A stretch of 5,963 nt of DNA. Source: Firmicutes bacterium UBA995 (lineage in GTDB: Bacteria > Bacillota > Sulfobacillia > UBA995). The number at the start of each line of letters is the position of its first letter. The stretch's first letter is position 1. Under the pieces are notes generated by a model that ran no database searches, was not told the origin of the DNA, and worked only from the letters and a program-made list of their open reading frames with translations. The DNA lies in assembly GCA_002291985.1 (NCBI GenBank), contig DBBB01000188.1:1-5963 (forward strand). The letters run 5' to 3'. This document shows positions 1-5,948 of the stretch, piece by piece. The translations under genes and the position numbers were made by a program.

Positions 1-2
1 CG

Positions 3-1790
3 TTACGCCGGCCTTGCAGGCGCAGCCCGGCCCTCGGTGTCCACAGGACCGACGGGATTCCGGCGGTTGTGTACCCACCAGTAGAAACCCTCCGCGGTCT
101 CGGACACTCCGCCCGCCGAGTCGGCGAAAAACTGGCGCATCGGAGCAGCTCCCAGACCGGGCATCCCGGCAGCGTCAAACCCCATGCCAACCGTGGCCCC
201 CAGGAGGCCAGCACCGGTCTGCGCAGCTGCCCGGTACCGGTCCCACCCGGTCTGGCCGCCGGCGTCGCGCCATACGCGCTGACGCGATTCTTCGCGGCCG
301 CGCCGGGGGTCGCCCTCCCGGGTCCCGCGGGCGGGCCCTCCCGGATCGGACGGAGCAGGCCTTGCAGGCCCGCCGGGACCGGAAACGCTCCCAGTACCGC
401 CGGCGGGCGGCCCACCGGGTCCGCCCGAGGCAGTACCGGCCGGCACCAGCAGGTTGCCGTGCATCTGCCAGCCGGGGACGAGCGGGGTGTCCACAAAACC
501 TCCAGAAGACGGGGACGGGGAAGCGCCGCCACCCGGACCGGGCCGGATCGGACCCATGCCGCCAGCAGACCCCGCCGGCGCCGGTCCCCCGCCACCCAAT
601 ACCGGCGGCATGCCGACGGAAGCCGCGGCGGCCGTTGCACCACCACCTCCGCCACCGCCTCCTGCGGCGGCCCCGGCAGCCCTGCGCGGAGCCACCGCCC
701 CGAACTCACGCGCGTAGCCCCCCGCAAGCGCAGGGATCAAACTGCCGAGCGCCACCAGCCCGCCAAGACCCGCGGCAGCAGCGCCCGCCCACCGCTCTTC
801 GCCGACCCCAAACCATTCGAGCAGACCGGTCATCAGCCGGCGCAGAAAGTTTGCCATCAAAATGACCAGGTACAGCCCCAGGATCGGTATCCACCACCGC
901 GGGTCGTCCAAACGCACGAGCGACAGGAACACCGCCAGAGCCAGGGCGTGCGTAAAAGGCATCAGCGCGTTCGACCACAGTTCGGAGAGAACGGTCATTG
1001 CGGCCATGGCGGTCCGCGTGGACACAAAGGCCCAGGCTACAAGCGGCAGGACAATCACGGTCAGCCCCAACATCATTTTGCGGATGAAGTATAGCAGGTT
1101 GAAAACGACCGTGACGCCGACGTACATCAGGGCTACCAGCCCGTCCACTATCGTGCTGCCGGTCCTGATATTCTCCAAGGCGCTCACGCGGCCCACCTGA
1201 TCGAGCCCCTCCAGAATGCCTTGGGACACCAGAGCGCTCCGGATCGCGCTGACCAGAGCCTGATTGAGTTGAAGAAACACCCCGAGGAGCAGGGGTCCAG
1301 CCATGGCCACGATCAGCACCAGCAACAGCTTGCTGGCCATCAGGCCCAGCCCCGCGCGCCGTTCCGGTGCGAAGCTGGTCGCAAGGACCTTGAAGGCCAC
1401 GATCATGGCGCCCAGCCAGAGCACCATCGCGGACAGGGATATCGTCCGGACGATGCCGTGCCAGTGGAGCACGTGGCCCCACTCTTGAGGTGTAAAGGTG
1501 CCGTACACCCAGTCGGCAGGAGGGTCGAACACCAGCTCCTGGATACTGGTTGTTTGCAGCCACTCTATCATGACCGTCAAACCCCTGGCCATGGCAAGCA
1601 GCATGGCGCCCAACTGGCGGCCCAGGAAGGTCTCGCGGTAGACGCCCGGCGGCGGATCGGAACCCGGCACCACCACCTCGCCCGCCAAAACCGCCCACCC
1701 CGAAACCGCAAGCACCAGCAGGGCTAGGAGCGCCACCGTAACAACGCGCAGCACGCGCCGCCAGCACGGCCTCAGTCTCACCCCGCGCAT
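3..1790 (-). CDS. VirB6/TrbL-like polytopic T4SS membrane protein with Gly/Pro-rich tail
   Basis: Complete 595-residue frame (ATG at 1790, TAA at 3-5). A GGAGGTGAT ribosome site lies just upstream, which supports this start. An N-terminal hydrophobic segment (about 13-36) follows basic residues and may be a signal anchor. Further hydrophobic stretches lie near 112-136, 152-177, 215-236, 240-256, 276-293, 301-318 and 336-357. From about 370 to 510 the chain is very rich in Gly, Pro, Ala and Ser, including eight Gly in a row at 377-384, then becomes charged (about 490-508). A more ordinary-looking C-terminal block (about 515-580) follows, with an aromatic motif near 569-572. The polytopic core next to a VirB4 gene fits the VirB6/TrbL channel subunit of conjugative T4SSs. 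The family call rests on topology and context, since this family is poorly conserved in sequence. It lies 24 bp after the VirB4 gene, so it is probably co-transcribed. The tail probably lies outside the membrane and may be disordered; this is inference. Confidence 0.75.
   Translation of the reverse strand: MRGVRLRPCWRRVLRVVTVALLALLVLAVSGWAVLAGEVVVPGSDPPPGVYRETFLGRQLGAMLLAMARGLTVMIEWLQTTSIQELVFDPPADWVYGTFTPQEWGHVLHWHGIVRTISLSAMVLWLGAMIVAFKVLATSFAPERRAGLGLMASKLLLVLIVAMAGPLLLGVFLQLNQALVSAIRSALVSQGILEGLDQVGRVSALENIRTGSTIVDGLVALMYVGVTVVFNLLYFIRKMMLGLTVIVLPLVAWAFVSTRTAMAAMTVLSELWSNALMPFTHALALAVFLSLVRLDDPRWWIPILGLYLVILMANFLRRLMTGLLEWFGVGEERWAGAAAAGLGGLVALGSLIPALAGGYAREFGAVAPRRAAGAAAGGGGGGGGATAAAASVGMPPVLGGGGPAPAGSAGGMGPIRPGPGGGASPSPSSGGFVDTPLVPGWQMHGNLLVPAGTASGGPGGPPAGGTGSVSGPGGPARPAPSDPGGPARGTREGDPRRGREESRQRVWRDAGGQTGWDRYRAAAQTGAGLLGATVGMGFDAAGMPGLGAAPMRQFFADSAGGVSETAEGFYWWVHNRRNPVGPVDTEGRAAPARPA
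639..662 (-). repeat. Poly-glycine codon tract in the VirB6-like tail
   Basis: Eight consecutive GGN codons, three of them GGT in a row (plus-strand ACC ACC ACC at 639-647). They encode Gly377-384 at the start of the low-complexity tail. Mixed third bases suggest selection for glycine rather than simple recent slippage, although the GGT run could slip. Confidence 0.8.
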
Positions 1791-1795
1791 GCAGC

Positions 1796-1804
1796 ATCAC
1801 CTCC
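1796..1804 (-). promoter_or_regulatory. Strong ribosome binding site of the VirB6-like gene
   Basis: The minus strand reads GGAGGTGAT, a nine-base match to the consensus anti-Shine-Dalgarno complement. It ends 5 bases before the ATG at 1790. It sits in the 24-bp gap after the VirB4 stop and fixes the start of the VirB6-like gene. Confidence 0.8.
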
Positions 1805-1814
1805 CGGGAATAGA

Positions 1815-3668
1815 TCAGGTCGTGACGAACTGCCATTCAGACTCCGAAGCGACCACCCTAACTCCCGCCACTTGGCGGCCCGCCCGCAACAGGCCTTCGC
1901 CTATGCCCACAGCGAGCAGGAACTCCCGCTGACCCTGGGATAGCTGGAAGGCCCGCGCCACCTCGTCGACGTCCTTGCTCGATTGCTGCATGAGCATCAG
2001 CGTGTCGAGGTTGGTAAGCACGGCGCGGCCCAGAGGGTCCTCGGCGAACTCCCGGAACGACTGCGAGGCCACACACAGGCTGCACCGCCGTTTGCGCGCC
2101 CGCCGGGCCATGTTTTCAAGAAACACCGCCGTGTCCGAGTGCTTCATGAACATCCAGCCCTCGTCCACCACCACCCGCTTCAGAATACGTGGGTTGCGTT
2201 TCACGAACTTTTCCCAGATCCAACCGAGCACTACGTGCATCGCCAGGGGCCTGGCAAACCGCTCTTCCAGCGCGGACAGGTCAAAACCCACGAGCGGCGC
2301 GTCGCCTAGATCGACGCTCGACTGGCCGTCAAACAATCCCAAGCTGCCTCCCCGCAGATAGGACTCGAGCAGCCGGCAAAGGCGCTCCGCCGGGGCTCCT
2401 CGGGAGCGCAATCTGTCCCGAAAACTCGACAGCGTCGGCATCTCCTTCCGGCGGGTCCCCACGGAGTAGGTTGCAGCCGCGAACTCGGAATAGGGCTCCT
2501 TGAGCGAGCCAGCGGCGTCGGTTATGCCGCGCGCCGCGTACTCTTCGCGGGCCACGGTCTCCACCATGGAGCGTTCCTCGCCGGACAGCCGTTCTCCCAT
2601 CCCTTCCACCATGACGGCGATGAGAGCCTTTATGTCGCCCAGCTTCTCCAAGAGGTTCACCCGACCGTCCCCGGCTTCGTCGTCTTCGGCCTCAAGGTCG
2701 AAGGGGTTCACCGCCACCGGCCCCTCGGGCGACAGACGCACATACACGCCTCCGGCCCGCCGCACCAGAGCGCCGTACTCGCCGTCAGGGTCCAAGAACG
2801 CGGTCCTGACACCCAGCACCGCCGACCGGGCGGCCAGCGTTTTCAGGAAGAAGCTCTTGCCCGACCCGGCCACGCCGAACACGCCCAGGTGCGGATTTGC
2901 CAGCACAGGCGGGCCCACGTGCGCGTTGAATATGATCGGCGCGGCGGTCGAAAGATTGAACCCGAGGAAAACTCCACCGTCATGCACAATGTCGGCCCCG
3001 CCCCAGGGGAATAGCGCTGCGGCGGATCCAAGGTCGAAGTTCTGATAGACGTCGGCGAGAAGGTTCGTCCCCATAGGCAAGACCGACTTCAAACCATCGG
3101 CCTGCCGCAAGAACGCCCGCACAACACGCACCATCCGGCCCGCCAGGCGCTGCTCGACCAGCCGGCGGCGCCGCTCCAGTTCCTCCAGGGTGTCCGCGGC
3201 AACGGCAAAGCAGATGGTCACGTAGAAGATCCGCGTCTCGTTGCACTGGACGGCACGCCGCAGCTCTTCCAGGGTCTGCCGCGTCTCTTCATGTACCGCA
3301 TGGTTCCGAGAGTCTCCCCTGCGCCGACTAAGGATCATGTCTGACTCTGTCTTGACCAAAAGCGAACTCAGCTCGTTGACCACCTCGCGGTCGTCCGCCG
3401 GATGTAAATGCATGGAGACCTCCACGTCGCCGATCTCGTAGAGGGCGGAAAGAAATCCGAACGCTACCAGCGCCGGCAGCGCGGCAACCACGTACGTTGT
3501 CACCCACCGGCTACCCAAGTGCACGTGCGAGGTGCCGACCTGCACCCCATCCGGCGCGATGAGATCCGCCAGGGTGGGCACCCCATTCGCCAACCGGTCC
3601 TGCGCATCCCCGTCACCGCCGGCCGGCGAGGAAGCGGGAAGCGTATTCCCGCGCAAGGTTCCGAACAT
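1815..3668 (-). CDS. virB4: VirB4-family T4SS ATPase
   Basis: Cytoplasmic P-loop ATPase expected to power assembly of, or transfer through, the T4SS channel. With the ATG at 3668 it has 617 residues. Walker A is GVAGSGKS at 265-272, an FLDPDGEY motif lies at 291-298, and Walker B is VVVDEGW at 499-505 with the acidic pair D502/E503. A Gln in ASQS (Q536) follows an Arg-rich stretch (RRARKRR), as is usual in VirB4/TraC ATPases. The N-terminal third (about 30-250) fits the VirB4 N-terminal domain, with VxVSMHLHP near 83-91. An upstream ATG at 3740 is possible, but 3668 has a GGAGG site 10 bases before it. The extra 24 residues from 3740 are not family-like. The gene overlaps the end of the preceding TraC-like gene by 56 bp and is followed after 24 bp by the VirB6-like gene. 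No key catalytic residue looks missing. Confidence 0.93.
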   Translation of the reverse strand: MFGTLRGNTLPASSPAGGDGDAQDRLANGVPTLADLIAPDGVQVGTSHVHLGSRWVTTYVVAALPALVAFGFLSALYEIGDVEVSMHLHPADDREVVNELSSLLVKTESDMILSRRRGDSRNHAVHEETRQTLEELRRAVQCNETRIFYVTICFAVAADTLEELERRRRLVEQRLAGRMVRVVRAFLRQADGLKSVLPMGTNLLADVYQNFDLGSAAALFPWGGADIVHDGGVFLGFNLSTAAPIIFNAHVGPPVLANPHLGVFGVAGSGKSFFLKTLAARSAVLGVRTAFLDPDGEYGALVRRAGGVYVRLSPEGPVAVNPFDLEAEDDEAGDGRVNLLEKLGDIKALIAVMVEGMGERLSGEERSMVETVAREEYAARGITDAAGSLKEPYSEFAAATYSVGTRRKEMPTLSSFRDRLRSRGAPAERLCRLLESYLRGGSLGLFDGQSSVDLGDAPLVGFDLSALEERFARPLAMHVVLGWIWEKFVKRNPRILKRVVVDEGWMFMKHSDTAVFLENMARRARKRRCSLCVASQSFREFAEDPLGRAVLTNLDTLMLMQQSSKDVDEVARAFQLSQGQREFLLAVGIGEGLLRAGRQVAGVRVVASESEWQFVTT

Positions 3669-4341
3669 CAGCCAGATTCCTCCCTCCCACGACCAGCGAC
3701 CTGTAGTTCTGCCAATCCACGCCCCCGGCGCGGGTTTCAAGCGCCCGGTCCTTGTTGTAAGCGGTGTAGAACAGCGCGATCACTTCGTCGCTAGAAAGCA
3801 CACGGCAGCCCAGCCAATTGCCCAGCTCCGCCGCGATCACCGAACCGCGCCGGCCAAGTTCCGCCGCGGCTTCGGCCGCATCAGACCCGTCGTCACAGGA
3901 GATCACCAAGAAGTTCCGCCGCACGAGGATCTGCTGGCCCATCAAGCTCTCCAAGCTACGCGCGTAATCGGCGGCATACTCCCGCATGCTTTCAGGTACC
4001 ACCGCCCCGCGAACGGCTTCGATTTCCCGGCTGACGTCTAGGAGACGGGTCTGGCAGTGAAACTGGACGGGAAAGTTCAGCGAGGCCAGAAGCCGCCGAA
4101 AGGACGCCTCCACACGGTCCTGCTCCTCCGGGCTCAGAAGCCCGAAGTTGACCGCTCCGGCTACCTCTACCACCAGCCGGCTGCGGCCGCCGGGTAAGAG
4201 CAGAACACCTCGGTCCACCCCTTCAATACCCACGAAGTCTTGGGACGACCGCTGCCGCTGGAGCAGACCCGAACCGCGGAACATCACGGCGGCGATCACG
4301 CCAACAACTACCACTAAGAACAAGTACCAGAACCAGGACAT
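3613..4341 (-). CDS. Membrane-anchored TraC-like domain protein of the T4SS
   Basis: A 242-residue protein (ATG at 4341, TGA at 3613-3615). One N-terminal transmembrane helix (about 4-20) is followed by Arg and a soluble domain. Residues about 45-200 resemble the stand-alone TraC-like domain often found between PrgI and VirB4 genes in Gram-positive conjugative elements. Recognisable stretches are VVEVAGAVNFGLLSPEE (57-73), a FPVQFHCQTR strand (90-99), and a VRRNFLVISCDD block (140-151). That domain is related to the N-terminal part of VirB4/TraC ATPases; no Walker A motif is present, so it should not hydrolyse ATP. It probably acts at the cytoplasmic face with VirB4 (inference). It starts 3 bp after the VirB3-like stop with no good Shine-Dalgarno, which suggests translational coupling. 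Its end overlaps the VirB4 start by 56 bp. The gene is secure; the family assignment is from memory of sequence style and context. Confidence 0.75.
   Translation of the reverse strand: MSWFWYLFLVVVVGVIAAVMFRGSGLLQRQRSSQDFVGIEGVDRGVLLLPGGRSRLVVEVAGAVNFGLLSPEEQDRVEASFRRLLASLNFPVQFHCQTRLLDVSREIEAVRGAVVPESMREYAADYARSLESLMGQQILVRRNFLVISCDDGSDAAEAAAELGRRGSVIAAELGNWLGCRVLSSDEVIALFYTAYNKDRALETRAGGVDWQNYRSLVVGGRNLADVRNLAREYASRFLAGRR
3679..3688 (-). promoter_or_regulatory. Ribosome binding site selecting the VirB4 start at 3668
   Basis: The minus strand reads GGGAGGGAGG, purine-rich with GGAGG ending 10 bases before the ATG at 3668. It lies inside the 3' end of the upstream TraC-like gene. It favours 3668 over the longer start at 3740. 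Confidence 0.65.
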
Positions 4342-4344
4342 CTG

Positions 4345-4713
4345 TTACGCCGACCGCGCGGCCGGCTTCGCCTCCCTTCCCCTTCGATTATTGATGGCAG
4401 GGACGACAGACCCGCTGCCGCGCGTGTAGGGAAAGGCGCGCGGGCCTAGGCGAAACCGCACCCACAGCAGCACAAAAGTATCCAACCGCAGGCTCAGCCA
4501 CGGCAGGGTCACGAACGCCAGCGCCGCCCCAACGCCTATGAGAAACACAGTGCCGACGACCGCCAGCGTCGCGTTCAGTGGCCAGACAGCCCGCCCCCAG
4601 CCGTAAGCGGATACCAGAGCTGACAACAGGTAAGCAAGCTGCCGGGCACTCATGTAGCCGCCGAACAGCCGCTCCTCGAAACGCAGCAGGAAAGGTACCC
4701 TGTAAACTTTCAC
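4345..4713 (-). CDS. PrgI/VirB3-like T4SS inner-membrane protein
   Basis: A small basic membrane protein of 122 residues from a GTG at 4713 (a TTG at 4716 would add one residue); stop TAA at 4345-4347. The opening KVYRVPFLLRFEERLFGG followed by two hydrophobic helices (about 24-44 and 50-72) is typical of the PrgI/VirB3 class. So is the segment after them, LDTFVLLWVRFRLGPRAFPY. These proteins sit in the inner membrane and partner VirB4. The last 25 residues are basic and polar. No Shine-Dalgarno lies at a useful distance from 4713 or 4716. Instead the GTG overlaps the TGA of a short upstream frame as GTGA, so initiation is probably coupled to that leader. The next gene follows after 3 bp. Confidence 0.8.
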   Translation of the reverse strand: MKVYRVPFLLRFEERLFGGYMSARQLAYLLSALVSAYGWGRAVWPLNATLAVVGTVFLIGVGAALAFVTLPWLSLRLDTFVLLWVRFRLGPRAFPYTRGSGSVVPAINNRRGREAKPAARSA

Positions 4714-4766
4714 CAAAGGCGCGGCGCGCCGACGCCCCCGGGCGCCAACATGGGGCCGGCCGCCAC
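4710..4766 (-). CDS. Possible 18-codon leader frame coupled to the VirB3-like gene
   Basis: A GTG at 4766 preceded by AAGGAG (4771-4776, 4-base spacing) opens a frame of 18 codons rich in Gly, Ala and Pro, with an internal ATG at 4751. It ends at TGA (4710-4712), which overlaps the GTG start of the VirB3-like gene in a GTGA arrangement. The only strong ribosome site in this spacer serves this frame, and the VirB3-like frame has no start codon near that site. I see this directly; a role as a coupling leader is inference. The peptide resembles nothing I recognise. The 4-base spacing is short, so real initiation there is uncertain. A sequencing indel that hides a longer VirB3-like N-terminus is the main alternative. 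Confidence 0.4.
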   Translation of the reverse strand: MAAGPMLAPGGVGAPRLW

Positions 4767-4770
4767 TTCT

Positions 4771-4782
4771 CTCCTTCCTTTC
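4771..4782 (-). promoter_or_regulatory. Purine-rich ribosome binding site upstream of the leader frame
   Basis: The minus strand reads GAAAGGAAGGAG over these bases, the strongest Shine-Dalgarno-like element between the RadC-like and VirB3-like genes. It is 57 bases from the VirB3-like GTG at 4713, too far for direct use, but 4 bases from the GTG at 4766 that opens the leader frame. Confidence 0.55.
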
Positions 4783-4831
4783 CCGGGGTTCGGGATGAAA
4801 ATGAGATCGGAACGCAACGCCGCGAGGGGCA

Positions 4832-4857
4832 GGGGCCGGTGGACCACCACCAGCCCC
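4832..4857 (-). other. Strong 11-bp intercistronic hairpin
   Basis: In the minus-strand RNA the arms GGGGCUGGUGG and CCACCGGCCCC pair over 11 positions, ten Watson-Crick and one U-G wobble, around a UGGU loop. No U-run follows, so it is not a standard intrinsic terminator. It lies between the RadC-like stop and the leader ribosome site. It could stabilise mRNA ends, pause polymerase or act as a weak attenuator; which of these is not visible from sequence. Confidence 0.6.
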
Positions 4858-4871
4858 GCCGAAACGCTTAC

Positions 4872-4890
4872 GGGCGCAAACGGCGCGCCC
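4872..4890 (-). other. Small GC-rich stem-loop after the RadC-like stop
   Basis: Inverted repeat with 6-bp arms (plus-strand gggcgc at 4872-4877 and gcgccc at 4885-4890) and a 7-base loop, 15 bases past the RadC-like stop. There is no following T-run on the transcribed strand. In DNA this GC-rich, a 6-bp arm can arise by chance. It stands in tandem with the stronger hairpin at 4832-4857. Confidence 0.3.
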
Positions 4891-4905
4891 CGGCCCGACT
4901 AGCCC

Positions 4906-5385
4906 TTAGCTGTTCGCGAAGAGTTCGGGGTGAAGATTGCGGAGGCTGCACCAAGATTCGGTGCGGCAGGCCACAATCAGGTGGTCTAGCACGGGGATAC
5001 CCACTAGGGCGCCCACCTCGACCATGCGCTTAGTCAGGGCCTTGTCCTCAACGCTGGGCGACGGATCCCCGCTCAAATGGTTGTGCCCCACGACGATGGT
5101 CGCACAAGGCGCAATCATCGCCGGGCGGAACACTTCCCGCGGGTGCATCGGTGCTGCGTCGATGGTTCCTACCGACACTGTGTTGATGCCCATGGCGTGG
5201 TGTTTTCTATCCAGCAAAAGGACCGTGACGATCTCGCGGTCGGCGTTGTGGTAAAAAGCGCACAGCACCTTGGCAACATCTTCAGGCTTAGTTAGTTGCA
5301 GGTCCTCCAACCCAGCCCTCGCTTCCCGAACTACAAAACATCGCAGATTCGGGACGGGACTCCGTTCCCACACCAATTCGTCCAT
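4906..5385 (-). CDS. RadC-family JAB/MPN-domain protein in the T4SS operon
   Basis: A 159-residue protein (ATG at 5385, TAA at 4906-4908). It is the JAB/MPN part of RadC only; the helix-hairpin-helix N-terminal domain of full-length RadC (about 220 residues) is absent. The metal-binding signature is intact: Glu51 in the DREIVTVLLLD strand, then H101-N-H103, S111 and D114. REVFRPAM (83-90) and GIPVLDHLIV (129-138) are typical of the family. One visible change is HNHLSGD, where most members have HNHPSGD. The family was once linked to DNA repair, but its biochemical role is unsettled. Short JAB-only versions are common on mobile elements. It lies between the VirB2-like and VirB3-like genes with spacers of 103 and about 190 bp, on the same strand, so it probably shares their transcript. 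Identity as a RadC-like JAB protein is near certain; function is not. Confidence 0.93.
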   Translation of the reverse strand: MDELVWERSPVPNLRCFVVREARAGLEDLQLTKPEDVAKVLCAFYHNADREIVTVLLLDRKHHAMGINTVSVGTIDAAPMHPREVFRPAMIAPCATIVVGHNHLSGDPSPSVEDKALTKRMVEVGALVGIPVLDHLIVACRTESWCSLRNLHPELFANS

Positions 5386-5394
5386 GTGGAGGGG

Positions 5395-5404
5395 CCTCTC
5401 CTCT
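5395..5404 (-). promoter_or_regulatory. Ribosome binding site of the RadC-like gene, partly inside a stem
   Basis: The minus strand reads AGAGGAGAGG here, with the distal AGAGG 9 bases and the AGGAG 12 bases from the ATG at 5385. The first five bases also form the 3' arm of a 5-bp stem (CCUCU, UUG loop, AGAGG; plus strand 5400-5412). Initiation may be reduced when that stem forms. Confidence 0.5.
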
Positions 5405-5465
5405 CAAAGAGGCAGACAGCAGCGGCAACAACGCATAGGGCGAAGCGACACGAAAGCTCCGTCCT

Positions 5466-5481
5466 TGCGCCGCCCGGCGCA
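5466..5481 (-). other. Stem-loop just after the pilin-like gene
   Basis: Perfect 6-bp arms TGCGCC and GGCGCA around a GGGC loop on the minus strand, beginning 7 bases past the stop codon of the VirB2-like gene. There is no T-run after it, so it is not a canonical terminator. A stem directly after a pilin gene could protect the upstream mRNA or limit read-through; this is inference. Confidence 0.45.
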
Positions 5482-5488
5482 TACTACG

Positions 5489-5860
5489 TTAGCCGCCAGC
5501 GCCCATGCGTTGGGCCAGACTGTACATTAGCCCGGCCATGAGCCGGGCGCCGAACACCAGGACACCGCCCACGGCCGCGTAGAACAGGCCTTGGATGGCG
5601 TCTGCGCGGCCCCGGGGGTCGCCCCCCAAGGCCAACCTAAGCCCGTGGTACATGAAGGCGAACACCACGGCTATCGCGCCCAACGTGGCAGCCCACGTCA
5701 GGAGCGTTCCAAAGAACGCGACCAGCCTTTCCATTGTAAACACAGGTAGGGTGGCCGCCGGCGCCCCCGCGGGCGCAGCCGCTGCGGGCGCGACCACCAG
5801 GGCGCACAGCACGATTGCCGCCAGCACGCCTACCCAAATCGCCGGCCTGATTCCTATCAC
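5489..5860 (-). CDS. TrbC/VirB2-like pilin subunit
   Basis: A small membrane protein of 123 residues from the GTG at 5860; stop TAA at 5489-5491. An AAGGAGG site 7 bases upstream decides this start over a GTG at 5908, which lacks one. Residues 7-24 form a hydrophobic signal segment, followed by an Ala/Pro-rich stretch (25-37) with likely signal peptidase sites near 27-30. Two further hydrophobic helices lie about 53-72 and 92-112. The polar turn between them, GGDPRGRADAIQGL (79-92), is characteristic of TrbC/VirB2-like proteins. The mature protein of about 95 residues would be inserted in the membrane and serve as the pilus or channel subunit. It is the first gene of the visible cluster. A Cys at 19 does not sit in a lipobox. 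The family call comes from size, topology, the turn motif and T4SS context. Confidence 0.82.
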   Translation of the reverse strand: MIGIRPAIWVGVLAAIVLCALVVAPAAAAPAGAPAATLPVFTMERLVAFFGTLLTWAATLGAIAVVFAFMYHGLRLALGGDPRGRADAIQGLFYAAVGGVLVFGARLMAGLMYSLAQRMGAGG

Positions 5861-5867
5861 ATGCACA

Positions 5868-5874
5868 CCTCCTT
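5868..5874 (-). promoter_or_regulatory. Ribosome binding site of the pilin-like gene
   Basis: The minus strand reads AAGGAGG, a full consensus, 7 bases from the GTG at 5860. The match and spacing make this the best translation start signal in the window, in keeping with a structural subunit needed in many copies. Confidence 0.85.
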
Positions 5875-5933
5875 TCCTGCTTATCCGGCCCTCAGGCTGC
5901 CAAAACACTTCTAACGAGTGCCGGGCTTAGAGC

Positions 5934-5948
5934 GCGCGGATCCCGCGC
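5934..5948. other. GC-rich inverted repeat upstream of the pilin-like gene
   Basis: Arms gcgcgg and ccgcgc flank a 3-base atc centre. On the minus strand an AAGGAGG (5948-5954) directly precedes this stem but has no start codon within a useful distance. The region 5861-5963 otherwise shows no convincing -35/-10 pair. It may hold the 3' end of an upstream gene that enters from beyond the window, since all three minus-strand frames are open at the edge. Confidence 0.3.

Noticed and set aside
69..1094. Long plus-strand open frame of 341 codons opposite the VirB6-like gene
   Set aside because: Composition is Arg/Pro/Gly/Gln-rich with no domain signs, and it is antisense to a well-supported membrane protein gene.
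706..1836. Long minus-strand open frame of 376 codons overlapping the VirB6-like gene and the VirB4 end
   Set aside because: It has Arg/Gly-rich composition with no membrane or domain pattern and lies almost wholly within the VirB6-like gene in another frame; such frames are common in GC-rich DNA.
2500..3045. Plus-strand open frame of 181 codons opposite the VirB4 gene
   Set aside because: It is antisense to the conserved ATPase region holding Walker A; Ser/Pro/Arg-rich with no recognisable domain.
3669..3740. Upstream ATG at 3740 as the VirB4 start
   Set aside because: It would deepen the overlap to 128 bp and add 24 residues that do not look family-like, whereas the ATG at 3668 has a purine-rich ribosome site.
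5288..5482. Minus-strand frame of 64 codons starting in the spacer after the pilin-like gene
   Set aside because: It lacks a ribosome site and mostly overlaps the RadC-like gene and its leader in another frame.
5795..5860. Pilin-like protein as a lipoprotein because of Cys19 in the signal segment
   Set aside because: The residues before the Cys do not form a lipobox and the Cys lies within the hydrophobic core.
5861..5908. GTG at 5908 as the pilin-like start
   Set aside because: It has no ribosome site and would put 16 polar residues before the signal peptide; the GTG at 5860 has a perfect AAGGAGG 7 bases away.
5876..5908. Possible promoter TTGGCA followed by TAAGCA upstream of the pilin-like gene
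   Set aside because: The spacing between the two hexamers is about 14 bases and the -10 match is poor, so I do not support a promoter here.
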